From: GCA-2687025 sp964473525
Lineage (GTDB): Bacteria > Poribacteria > WGA-4E > GCA-2687025
Assembly (NCBI GenBank): GCA_964473525.1
Contig: CAYYPK010000043.1
Location: 1-51,567, forward strand
DNA length: 51,567 nucleotides
Direction: 5' to 3'
Shown here: in pieces, positions 8,943 to 17,501 of the stretch
Layout of the letters: each line of letters opens with the position of its first letter
How positions within the stretch are numbered: position 1 is the first letter of the stretch
The notes under the pieces: generated by a model
Seen by the model: the letters and a program-made list of their open reading frames with translations, nothing else
Told to the model about the DNA's origin: nothing
Database searches by the model: none
Position numbers and translations under genes: made by a program

Positions 8943-9892
8943 GCGCCCACGCGTACGGCTCCCTGTCGCGGTTCACCAACGCAATGCTCGACGAGGAAGA
9001 CGCGTTCGCTGAGAAGGTGACCGCGCACGAGAGGCGGTACGGGCAGCGCACGGAGGCCCGCGCGGTGCTGGCGCAGGCCGCGCACAACTGCTGGTTCCAC
9101 GTCGAGTACCGCGAGAACCTGCGGGAGATATGCCGCGCCATCGGCTCCGGCGCGCCAACGTCGCTGGCGCTCTGCGGGCAGGTCACGGCGCCACGCCGCG
9201 CGGACATGGACGCGCACGTCGCGGGTCTGCGGTCGTGGCTGGGCCACGACGTCGGGAGCGCGACGCATGTTGGCGGCACGACGTCGCGCCGTGTCCGCGA
9301 TTGGCTGGGGGCAGATCACCTCGCGAAGCGCGCCCTCGTCGAGCTGCTTCTGTGCGGCCTTGTGGACAACATCCAATCCGGGGCGCGTGTGGGCATCCTT
9401 ACCGATGTCGCAACGAGCGAGGGCCAGCCGCCGCGTTCCAACGACTCCCTGTACCTGGCCGCGGAAGGCTGTCGCTACACCCTTTCCGACGAGCGTTTCG
9501 TGCGCCGACAGCAGGACGCTGTGAGGCTACACGCGCCCGTTCGCGATGCGGAGGAGCTCATCGCGGGCCTCCTCGGCGAGTCGCAGCCCCCGTGCATGCA
9601 TCGCTACGAGCGGTACCTGGCGATCCGAATCACGAGCATCGGCGCGTTGCGATGGCGTGGGGCGTTGCCGGAGACCGATGGTTCGAAGGCGGAGTGGGAG
9701 TCGTTCTGGAGTGACGCGGAGGACGCGCTACGCCGCTGGGCCGCGACGGAGCCGCCCATCACCGCGCTTGGCGCGGAGCTGTCGGCGCTGCTTGGGCGGC
9801 CCACGGAGGAGCGCCGCGCGATCGTCCTGGGCTTCCTGCTGGGCCCGCCGCCCGGTACGGCGTTCTGGAACTGGATGCGCGAGCGATGCTGA
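8939..9892 (+). CDS. Conserved hypothetical protein coupled to lhr
   Basis: A soluble protein of 317 residues that I do not recognise. It is rich in Arg, Glu and Ala, largely helical, and has no signal peptide or membrane segment. Visible stretches include AHNCWFHVEYRENLREICR near the N-terminus, VRDWLGADHLAKRALVELLLC in the middle, and a Trp-rich AEWESFWSDAEDALRRWAAT near the C-terminus. The ATG overlaps the lhr stop by one base in an ATGA arrangement, implying stoichiometric production with the helicase and a possible role in the same repair process. No nuclease signature (PD-(D/E)XK, HNH, metallo-phosphoesterase) is evident. A 19-bp copy of the lhr tail lies 34 bp after its stop. Confidence 0.75.
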   Translation: MSAHAYGSLSRFTNAMLDEEDAFAEKVTAHERRYGQRTEARAVLAQAAHNCWFHVEYRENLREICRAIGSGAPTSLALCGQVTAPRRADMDAHVAGLRSWLGHDVGSATHVGGTTSRRVRDWLGADHLAKRALVELLLCGLVDNIQSGARVGILTDVATSEGQPPRSNDSLYLAAEGCRYTLSDERFVRRQQDAVRLHAPVRDAEELIAGLLGESQPPCMHRYERYLAIRITSIGALRWRGALPETDGSKAEWESFWSDAEDALRRWAATEPPITALGAELSALLGRPTEERRAIVLGFLLGPPPGTAFWNWMRERC

Positions 9893-9926
9893 CGCCGCCA
9901 ACCCGCCCTCTCGCCACGGGCGCTCT

Positions 9927-9945
9927 CGGCTATCGACGCGAAGCT
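9927..9945 (+). repeat. 19-bp direct repeat, copy 2 (orphan lhr tail)
   Basis: An exact copy of 8911-8929. In frame it reads Leu-Ser-Ala-Ile-Asp-Ala-Lys-Leu-Glu-Glu-Asp-stop, closely matching the Lhr terminus (Arg-Ala-Ala-Ile-Asp-Ala-Lys-Leu-Glu-Ser-Gln-stop). It therefore looks like a detached former 3' end of lhr. Confidence 0.7.
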
Positions 9946-9973
9946 AGAAGAGGACTGACGTACCCGCGCGGCG

Positions 9974-12942
9974 CTACCAGTCCTCGCCGGCGCGGGCCTC
10001 CCACTTCCTGACGTAGTAGTCGAGCTCATCGTACGCGTGCGCTAGCGTGTGGCGGCGCTCCGCCGGGTCATAGGGGATGACTGGGTGTTTCACAACATCG
10101 CGCCACACCTGCCCCAAGATGCTCCGTCCTCTTGGCACGTGGACTGGCGCCCCGCCTGACGGCTGCACGCGCGGGCCATCCAAGCGATTCCCGGGGTCGA
10201 GGTAGTACTCCGCGGCGACAACCCGGGGCACGCCCCAACTGCCCCACAGGCCACATTTGGCGAAAACACGTGTAAGGGCCGTTTCCGCAGGGAGGTGATC
10301 CCCAATGACAGCTAGCACGGCACCGTCGCTCGTCTGGTCGATGCGGGCTGGCGAGCCAGCGCTGGGAAGCGCATGGCGAATGTTCCGTTCGGTCGCGGAT
10401 GCGGTGCCGGCGACCAAGAGTCGGATGCCGACCGGCCGGGGCCACCCCAACCAGGACGGCAGGTCGTCGAGATGCCAGAACTGCGAACGTGGAGTTACAG
10501 CCAGCGCTGCCGTCATGCTCTCGTCACGCAGGGACTCCTCCCAGGCGGCTTCCGCGTCAGTCGTGAAGTTGCCGCTGGCGCCTGGGTTCACAACGGCGAG
10601 GACGCGCTCCGGCACTTCCCACCCGAGTACCTGCGGGTCCAGAAGGCCGATGCCCGTCCCGCGGCCGATCCAGGGCGGGGCCGACACCATGGTTGAGCCA
10701 TTGGGGCCCAAACCCACTTCGTTGGCAAGTCCGGGGTGTCCATGCTCGTACGGCCCAAGGCTCCACCCAAGCTGTGGCGTTCTGGGAGCCCACAGAAGGC
10801 TGTAGGCAATGATGTCGCGCGCCACAGCGACGTGCAGAGCCTGCCTGAAACCGCGGCCCGTCTCCTCGACACGTGTCCGACTCAGGTTGAGAGGCAGGTT
10901 GCCCTGAGGGTCGTCGATGGCGACCAGGGGCGAGCACAACCGATGTTGCGATTCGAGCCCGACGCAAACCGGTTCTCGGGGGCCGACGTCGACCCGGAGG
11001 CCATTGCATACGGTCCCGCCCACGACATGTCCGTCCCGATCCGCCACGTAAGCCCAACGGACACCGGCAAAGTCGTCGTGGTGCAGTGCGTGCCACTCAT
11101 CGCCGAGGTCGTCGCCGGGGCCGGGCACGCGGAGTTGCTGCGCCAGATCGTCGCCCTCCGAAAGCATCTGGACAAGGACCGTCGGCTGCGGCGCGTCGAG
11201 ACAGTACCAGTCGCACGGGCTGCCAGCGCCCGGATAGTCGCGACCGCACAGCTCCTGTCGTGTGCCGCTGGCCAGACGCACTCGGAGCGTCGTGCCGACC
11301 TCGCGGTCAAACGGGCGCAAGTGCATTGGATCGGTCCCGATGCTAGCACTGAATGCGATGCCAGTATCGCGGCCCACGTGGCGCGTCGACACCTCGATTC
11401 TCGGTCCGAGGAGGAAAGCCGCGAGTACCCCGACACCGAAGCGGCCTGACCGCAGCACGGGAGCGCTGGCCCCTCCTCGAACCTCCACTTCCACCCATCG
11501 CTGTCGCGAAGGCTCGCACCAGCCGTGAGGAAGTAGTGTAAGATCGTGTCTTCGGTCATGCCGATGCCCCGGTCGTGCACGACGACCCAGTTTGGGTCAT
11601 CCCCGTCGCCAACCGTCACGACGACATCGGCCTCCAACTCGGCGACGTCGTAGTCCTCCAGCTCCCTGTCATGTTGTGCAGCGTATTCACGGAGTTCGCG
11701 GACAGCGTCCACGGAGTTCTGAATCAGTTCGCGTATGGCGAAGCTCGGGTCGTCGTTGTAGAGCGGCCCGACGAGCAGGTTCAGCAGGCGCGCCGACTCC
11801 GTCCTGAACGCCGCGTGCCTTGGGATGTAGTCGGGCTTTTGGTTCTCGACGAAGCCGTCCACATCGTCGATGTTCGACGCGACGCGGCGCTTCGTCATCC
11901 CCAACACTGCGAGATGGCCAAGGCTCCCGTAGACCTGGCCGATCACGGCCCACGACACGTCCAACTCGTGCTGCAGCCCCTTGAGGAGAGCTTGCAGCCG
12001 CAGGAGCAGCTCCACGTTCGGCGGCGTCACGGGGATCCATAGCTCGTCGGGGTCCGGCCGGTTCCAGTGGGGGCGGATATCGAGGGCGTGTTCCGCCCAC
12101 ATCTTGCGGGACAGAGGGCTGCGCAAGCTCTGCACGCGGAGCACCGCCTCCGGCGCCCGCTTTGGCCCGAGTTGCAGGTAGTCGGCGACGCGGACGAGCG
12201 CCATGTGGAACGGCGCGCGCACCTGCGCCGGCTCGGAGACGCTTGAGTGTTTCGCGTCCAAGTAGGGCAGGCATTTGCGATTGGACATGCCGTGGCTTCG
12301 CGCGATCACTCCGGCAACGTCGACTACGCCTGCGGGTACGCCGGGCAACGCGATTCTGTTGTCGTCCGGGCCGGGCACACCGTACAGCGCGATCTGGTGG
12401 GCTAGAACGTGGTGGTGCTGCCGCAGGAATTCGCCGATCAGGCGATGGTGTCCGGCGAGCTTCCCGTCCGAGACTGCACCCTGCAGCGCCGTCCTGTCGA
12501 CCGGCGGCTCATCCTCTCCCAAGACGTCCTCGGTCTTCTGTCCATCCCACCGCGACGCTTCAGCGGTGAACTGCTCCCACCGCTCGTGCCACGGCTTGTC
12601 GCCAAACTCCTGCACCGGCTGCCAGGGGCACCCCTCCTGGATAAGCGCGAGGAAACCGTCCTCTTGCATGTGCATGACGCAATCGTGCAGCAGAACGGCA
12701 AGCACGAGCGCCGCGACATCTTCGGGATTCAGCAGGTCGCGCGACCCGTCGGTCATCAGCTGGTCGGCTGTCCTCAGCACGTCCTCGATGTGCTGCATGC
12801 CATGGTCGGTGTACTCAGGGAAGAACGGGCCGCCGCGGCTGTCACCGATCCAGTCGCTGAAGTCCGCGACGATCGTGTCTACCCGCCCGCTCAGCCGCCG
12901 GTTCTCAGACAGGATCGTCGCGAGCTCGTCCGGGATGCGCAT
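9974..12942 (-). pseudogene. HD domain + Hsp90-like (GHKL) ATPase, split by a frameshift
   Basis: Two overlapping frames together make one protein of about 988 residues. The upstream part (start 12942) has an HD-type region (YTDHGMQHIEDVL ... LAVLLHDC) and then a GHKL ATPase with N-box IRELIQNSVDAVRE and G1 DRGIGMTEDTILHYF. The G2 box SGRFGVGVLAAFLLG and the ~490 remaining residues, including an Hsp90-middle-like region, lie in the -1 frame. Adding one G to the GGGG run (CCCC at 11470-11473 on the plus strand) joins WRFEEG to ...PVLRSGRFGVG seamlessly. HD/Hsp90-like fusions are predicted stress or conflict proteins; their biochemistry is poorly known. This is either a fresh pseudogene or a homopolymer error. 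The rest of both frames shows no decay. Confidence 0.8.
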
Positions 12943-13071
12943 GCTATGTTCCTGAGAGGTTGTGCGGCGACCTTGGTATGGTCTCGCGACAGCTCTCTCA
13001 GGTCAACGGCGCGGCGTGGTCGGCGTAGATGACGGGCAGGCGAGCGTGGGCAACGTTCGGAGCCGGGGCTA

Positions 13072-13866
13072 CTACGTCCGCGCCACGTACAGGAGGTTGG
13101 CGTCCGGGCCAGCGACCGGGTCTCCGTCCGTCCACCCCGCCGTGACCCGCACATCACCGAACCCAGCGTGCTTGAGCATCAGGAGTATCTCGTTCCTGAG
13201 GTAGAGGGTCGACTTCAGCGTGTGTTCCTCGCGGGCGAAGAGCTCGCCGTCCCGCGTGTGTTCGATGCGAATCTCGCGGACCTGCGTCTGCTCCAGAGGG
13301 TCGTACGCGAGGCTCCGCGCCGTGATGGCCAACTCCGTGCCGTCGCGGACGCGTTTGGGCTCGCCGGTCGGTGGCCAGGGCTCCGGTAGGGGCGGAACGT
13401 CCGCGCCAAGAAGCCACGAGTGGTGCTCCGGGTTGGGTAACTCGCTGTCGAACACCAGCACGCCGCCGGGGCGCAAGTGATCGCGGCATCGGCGTAGCGC
13501 GTCGAGGTCGTGCGAACGGTTCCCGCCTAGCCCGAACGTGCCGCACGAGTAGACCACGGCGTACTCGCGCTCCATACCCAACTCGTGCATCGCCTGCGCA
13601 CGGAGTCGTGGCGCCAACCCCTTGCTGTCCGCGAGCTCCCGGCAGTAGCGGAGCATGTCGGGAGACATGTCCACGCCGTCGACATCCAGTCCCGCCTCGA
13701 GGAGCGGTACGAGGACGCGACCGGTACCGCAACCAACGTCGAGCGCTGGGCCGCCTTCACTCTCGATGAGCTCACGCAGGTAAGGGATCTCATCGCCGCC
13801 CGAGTTGAATTCGGCCCACCAACGGGCGACGAGTCCGTAGTGCCAGGTCTGTGGGGTCTCGGTCAC
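13072..13866 (-). CDS. Class I SAM-dependent methyltransferase
   Basis: A cytoplasmic protein of 264 residues with the Rossmann-type SAM fold. Motif I is ALDVGCGTGRVL, the motif II acidic turn is VDGVDMSPDML, motif IV is YAVVYSCGTFGLG, and post-motif LRPGGVLVFDSE follows. This matches the methyltransferase type 11/25 group that modifies small molecules; no substrate can be read. The start is GTG, set by GGAGGAGCGCCGA upstream. It lies downstream of and colinear with nothing obvious: the HD-ATPase gene follows on the same strand 129 bp later with its own start. The 180-bp gap upstream separates it from a divergent membrane-protein gene and presumably holds both promoters. Confidence 0.85.
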   Translation of the reverse strand: MTETPQTWHYGLVARWWAEFNSGGDEIPYLRELIESEGGPALDVGCGTGRVLVPLLEAGLDVDGVDMSPDMLRYCRELADSKGLAPRLRAQAMHELGMEREYAVVYSCGTFGLGGNRSHDLDALRRCRDHLRPGGVLVFDSELPNPEHHSWLLGADVPPLPEPWPPTGEPKRVRDGTELAITARSLAYDPLEQTQVREIRIEHTRDGELFAREEHTLKSTLYLRNEILLMLKHAGFGDVRVTAGWTDGDPVAGPDANLLYVART

Positions 13867-14046
13867 TCGGCGCTCCTCCGTCTGCTGGTGGTGTGGCTCG
13901 CGTGCCGCTCGTCCTTACAGCCGGACGGATGCACGGGGCCAGCGCGGCGGGCGACGGATCGCGACTGGCGCTTGCGACCCCATGGCGGCATAATGCCCCT
14001 GCGGCGCCCGGCGCGTAGACACTCACCTCTGCGGAGCGCGCACCTC

Positions 14047-15132
14047 ATGGCCAAGATTTCACGCCCGCCCGCCCCACGGCTGCACCGGGCTCTCATCTGG
14101 TTCCTGGCGACGGTGCTGACAGTCCTGTTTTACTGGGCGCTGGACTTCATCGCGAGCGACATAGGTAACATCGACCGGCCCGAGTACGAGAAGGTCGAGG
14201 AGGAAGTCGGCGACGCTAAGCTGCGCGACGAGCTTGAGGCGCTGCACGATCAGCGCGACGACCTGAACACGCGAAAGTCCGGCCAGCAAGACATCCAGCA
14301 AGTGTTGAGGCAAAGCACCGGCGAGCTGCGGTCCACCATGGAGCAGCTCGTGGCACTGCACCGGCTGGACATCGAAGCAGGCGTCGAGCCGACAGAGGAG
14401 CGACAGCGCGCCCTCGCGGAGAGCCAGACGCTCTACCTGGCGAAGCAAGCGGAGTTTCAGCAGGCGAACGAGGCGATTGGGAAGCTCAGCCAGGAGTCGC
14501 GCGACACGCAGGCGAGTATCGACGCGCTAGAGGAGCGTCGGCAGGACGATGCCGAGCGCGTCCGCGAAGAGTATCAGGCGCGCCTGGACAAGCGCGGCCT
14601 CAAGGTGGCGGGACTGAAGCTGGCTTTCCTCCTGCCCGCGCTCGCCGTCGGCGTGTGGCTGGTGCTGCGGCATCGACACAAGCTGTACGCATCCATCTTC
14701 TACGCGTGGTTCGTCGCCGCCTTCGCCCGCGTGGCGGCGGTCATGCACGAGTACCTACCGGGGCGTTGGTTCCGTCACATCGCCGTCGCCGCCGCGATTG
14801 CCGTGGTCATCGCGCTGATCGCGCAGGTCGTCAGGCTGATGGCCGCACCCCGCAGGGATCTGTTGCTGCGTCGCTACCGCGAAGCGTACGGTCGGCATCG
14901 ATGTCCCGTGTGCGCGTACCAGATCATGCGCGGGCCGCTGAAGCACGCTACGTGGACGGCGAAGGGCCCTGCGACCGCCGCGTCCGAGGCGGCGCCAGAC
15001 GCCGACGAGCCGTACACGTGTCCCTCGTGTGGCGCGGGTCTCTACCACGAGTGCGCGGAGTGCGAGTCCGTGCGTCACACGCTGCTGCCCTACTGCGACT
15101 CGTGCGGCGCCGAGCAAGAGGCGACGGCGTAG
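14047..15132 (+). CDS. Membrane coiled-coil protein with C-terminal zinc ribbons
   Basis: A protein of 361 residues with a clear modular plan: one N-terminal transmembrane helix (about 15-36), a long charged coiled coil (about 45-185), two or three further hydrophobic segments (190-207, 214-232, 244-265), and a C-terminal cytoplasmic zinc-binding region. That region has four Cys pairs: CPVC (286-289), CPSC (325-328), CAEC (336-339) and CDSC (350-353). Their spacing fits two double-zinc ribbons. I do not recognise a named family. The coiled coil would sit outside the membrane opposite to, or folding back from, the ribbons, suggesting a scaffold or sensor. The ATG at 14047 begins the first membrane helix; the longer upstream frame is antisense to the methyltransferase gene and is rejected. 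Confidence 0.75.
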   Translation: MAKISRPPAPRLHRALIWFLATVLTVLFYWALDFIASDIGNIDRPEYEKVEEEVGDAKLRDELEALHDQRDDLNTRKSGQQDIQQVLRQSTGELRSTMEQLVALHRLDIEAGVEPTEERQRALAESQTLYLAKQAEFQQANEAIGKLSQESRDTQASIDALEERRQDDAERVREEYQARLDKRGLKVAGLKLAFLLPALAVGVWLVLRHRHKLYASIFYAWFVAAFARVAAVMHEYLPGRWFRHIAVAAAIAVVIALIAQVVRLMAAPRRDLLLRRYREAYGRHRCPVCAYQIMRGPLKHATWTAKGPATAASEAAPDADEPYTCPSCGAGLYHECAECESVRHTLLPYCDSCGAEQEATA

Positions 15133-15139
15133 GCGCCCG

Positions 15140-16522
15140 CTAGTCTCGGGAGCCGATCGCGACAACGTGGCCGCGCGTGCGGAAGTAGAGCGTCCCAGCG
15201 GACGCGGCGGGGCTCGCCATGCAGATCTCGTCCAACTCGTTCGTGGCGAGCGTCCTGAGTTCCGGCCCCGGCGCGAGGACGTAGACCGTGCCGTATTCGC
15301 TCGTGAAGTAGAGCTTGCCGTCCGCCGCGATGGGCGACGCGGTGAACCCGGTCCCGCCGGTTCCAAGGCGCTCCTCGTATACCAACGCGCCGGACGTGGC
15401 CTCGTAGCACTTCAGCACCCCGTTGTCCCGGCAACTGTACAGGTAGTCGCCGTAGACGAGTGGGGTCTGCATGTAGGCTCCGTTGCCGGGCGTGCTCCAC
15501 GCGATGTCGTCGTTCGAGGCTTCGCTGTCACCTAGCGTGATGTCTCCCGAGGCGGTCGCTCGGACGGCGTAAAGGGGCGCCCCGTCGCCGTGAGCCTTCG
15601 TGATGTACACGAGTCCGTTGGCGACCACGGGCGTCGGAACCGGTATATCGCCACTTCCCGCCATGCGCCACACCTCATCGCCGGTCGCGGCGTCGTAGCC
15701 GGCCATGTGGTGGTACCCATTCACGGCGATCCTCGCGCCGTCCGAGTGTTCGTAGATAGTGGGCGTGCTCCACGTCGGGACATCCACGCGCGGCGTGCGC
15801 CACAGTTCCTCACCGTCGTCGATGCTGAAGGCGGCGATGAACGAGTTCTCCTGGACATCACACTGCACGACGACCATGCCGTCGTGGATGATCGGCGAGC
15901 TCGCGAACCCCCATTGCGCTTCGGGCGCTACGAAGAAGCCGGAATCCAGGACCCCGAGATCCTCCTCCCAGACGAACTCGCCGTCGACCGTGTAGCAGTG
16001 GAGACCTTCCGACCCGAAGAACGCAACGACGCGCTCGCCGTCGGTGGCGGGCGTGCAGTTGGCGTGCGTCGCCTTCGTGTGCCGCTTGATCTTGGGTACG
16101 CCTTCGCGCGCGACTCGCGACCACAGCGGGCGGCCGGTGTTCTTGTCGAGGCAGTGCACCTCCCAGCGGTGAACGGTGTCGTCGGCCACGGGCTCGATGC
16201 TCCCGTACAGGCCAACGCGCAGCTCGGGGTCCGCCATTCCACTCACAGCGGTGGTGACGAACAGCCGGTCGCCCCACACTATCGGGCTGGAGTGTCCCTG
16301 ACCCGGTATGGGCGTCCTCCAGGCGACGTTGCGCTCGTCAGGCACACTCCAATCGGTTGCCGTCACATAGCCGTCAGCTACGCCGCCGGCGTTCTGCCCA
16401 CGGAACGACGGCCAGTTCGTGTCGACGACCGCCGCCAACGCGACGGCGGGCTTGGAGGTCAGCGCCGCGACCCCGAGGAGCAGGGCGATCCACCCACCGA
16501 ACTTCAGACAGACTCTAGTCAT
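15140..16522 (-). CDS. Secreted PQQ-like beta-propeller protein
   Basis: A protein of 460 residues with an N-terminal signal peptide (hydrophobic IALLLGVAALTS, Ala-rich cleavage region). The mature part begins WPSFRGQNAGG and has repeated PQQ-enzyme-like blades: WRTPIPGQGHSSPIVWGDRLFV, LYAVRATASGDITLG, LKCYEATSGALVYEERLG and KLYFTSEYGTVYVLAPG. Unlike quinoprotein dehydrogenases, it lacks an attached cytochrome or an obvious catalytic Ca/PQQ site, so it is probably a binding or scaffold propeller of the type abundant in Planctomycetota and Poribacteria. It ends seven bases from the convergent membrane-protein gene. It reads in the same direction as, and 37 bp downstream of, an SDR gene, which could make them an operon. 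Confidence 0.85.
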   Translation of the reverse strand: MTRVCLKFGGWIALLLGVAALTSKPAVALAAVVDTNWPSFRGQNAGGVADGYVTATDWSVPDERNVAWRTPIPGQGHSSPIVWGDRLFVTTAVSGMADPELRVGLYGSIEPVADDTVHRWEVHCLDKNTGRPLWSRVAREGVPKIKRHTKATHANCTPATDGERVVAFFGSEGLHCYTVDGEFVWEEDLGVLDSGFFVAPEAQWGFASSPIIHDGMVVVQCDVQENSFIAAFSIDDGEELWRTPRVDVPTWSTPTIYEHSDGARIAVNGYHHMAGYDAATGDEVWRMAGSGDIPVPTPVVANGLVYITKAHGDGAPLYAVRATASGDITLGDSEASNDDIAWSTPGNGAYMQTPLVYGDYLYSCRDNGVLKCYEATSGALVYEERLGTGGTGFTASPIAADGKLYFTSEYGTVYVLAPGPELRTLATNELDEICMASPAASAGTLYFRTRGHVVAIGSRD

Positions 16523-16559
16523 GGCGCCATGCCTCCTTATCCTGAGATGCCGGCGTGCG

Positions 16560-17333
16560 TCACGCGCCGGACGTTACGCTGAGGCCGCCATCGACCATAA
16601 GCGACTGGCCGGTCACGTTGGACGCGTCGTCGCTCGCCAGGAAGTAGACCGCGGACGCGATCTGTGACGGCTCCGCTGCCGCCCCGAGCAGCGCGTAACC
16701 CTTGTTGCGCTCGCGTAGAGCTTCGGGTGTAACACCCCGCTTGGCGGCGCCGCGTTCGTGAAAGTCGGTCATCGTGTAGCCGGGCAGGACCGCGTTCGCA
16801 CGCACCCCGTCCTTGCCGTGGGCGACGGCGAGGCTACGCGCGAGGGAGCATACGCCCGCCTTCGTCGCGTCGTACAGCGGCATCCCTGAGCGACCCACGT
16901 CCGCGTTCGCCGACGAGATCATAACGATGGCGCCGGACTGCTGCTCGATCATAGCGGGCAGCGCCGCCTTGCAGCAGTACGCCACGCCGCGCAGGTTCAC
17001 GTTCACGATGAACTCCCAGTCGTCTTCGGTCGCGTCGAGGATGCTGCCGCCCACGCGCGCGCCGGCGTTGGCTACCAGCATATCGATGCGACCCCACGCG
17101 TCCAGCGCGGCGGCGGCCCACGCGTGGCAATCGCTCTCGTTCACGACGTTGCCCTGCACGTAGATGCCCTCGCCGCCAGCGTCCTTGACGAGACCCAGCG
17201 TCGCCTCGCCGTCGGCGTCCGTCATGTCGCCGATAAGCACGCGCGCTCCCTCGGCGACCAGCCTCAGCACGCACGCCTTGCCGATGCCCGCGCCACCGCC
17301 TGTTACTACCGCGACCTTGCCGTCAGATCTCAT
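16560..17333 (-). CDS. Short-chain dehydrogenase/reductase (classical SDR)
   Basis: A cytoplasmic NAD(P)-dependent oxidoreductase of 257 residues, normal for classical SDRs. The cofactor loop is VVTGGGAGIGKA (Gly-x3-Gly-x-Gly), followed by NAG (LVANAGARVGG), catalytic Ser in MISSANAD, and the intact Tyr-x3-Lys pair in LYDATKAG. The C-terminal PGYTMTD and NVTGQSLMVDGG segments match sugar-alcohol and 3-oxoacyl-ACP-reductase-like members. An acidic residue after the second strand (IGDMTD) suggests NAD(H) preference. The substrate is unknown; neighbours suggest carbohydrate or polyol. It starts 168 bp from a divergent operon that also contains an SDR, so the two may act in one pathway. Confidence 0.9.
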   Translation of the reverse strand: MRSDGKVAVVTGGGAGIGKACVLRLVAEGARVLIGDMTDADGEATLGLVKDAGGEGIYVQGNVVNESDCHAWAAAALDAWGRIDMLVANAGARVGGSILDATEDDWEFIVNVNLRGVAYCCKAALPAMIEQQSGAIVMISSANADVGRSGMPLYDATKAGVCSLARSLAVAHGKDGVRANAVLPGYTMTDFHERGAAKRGVTPEALRERNKGYALLGAAAEPSQIASAVYFLASDDASNVTGQSLMVDGGLSVTSGA

Positions 17334-17501
17334 GCTGTTTCCCCGCCGTGCGATGCCCAGAAGAGCTGCGCCACCTTTCCGTCACTGTAGTGCCCATGCT
17401 GGGGTGGCACAACGCGTGACAGGGCGCGTTGCAGCAGACACGGCGGCGCGGTAGTTTCGGGCGGATGACGCGCGACACCTAGCCGGACGGGAGGTACGTC
17501 A

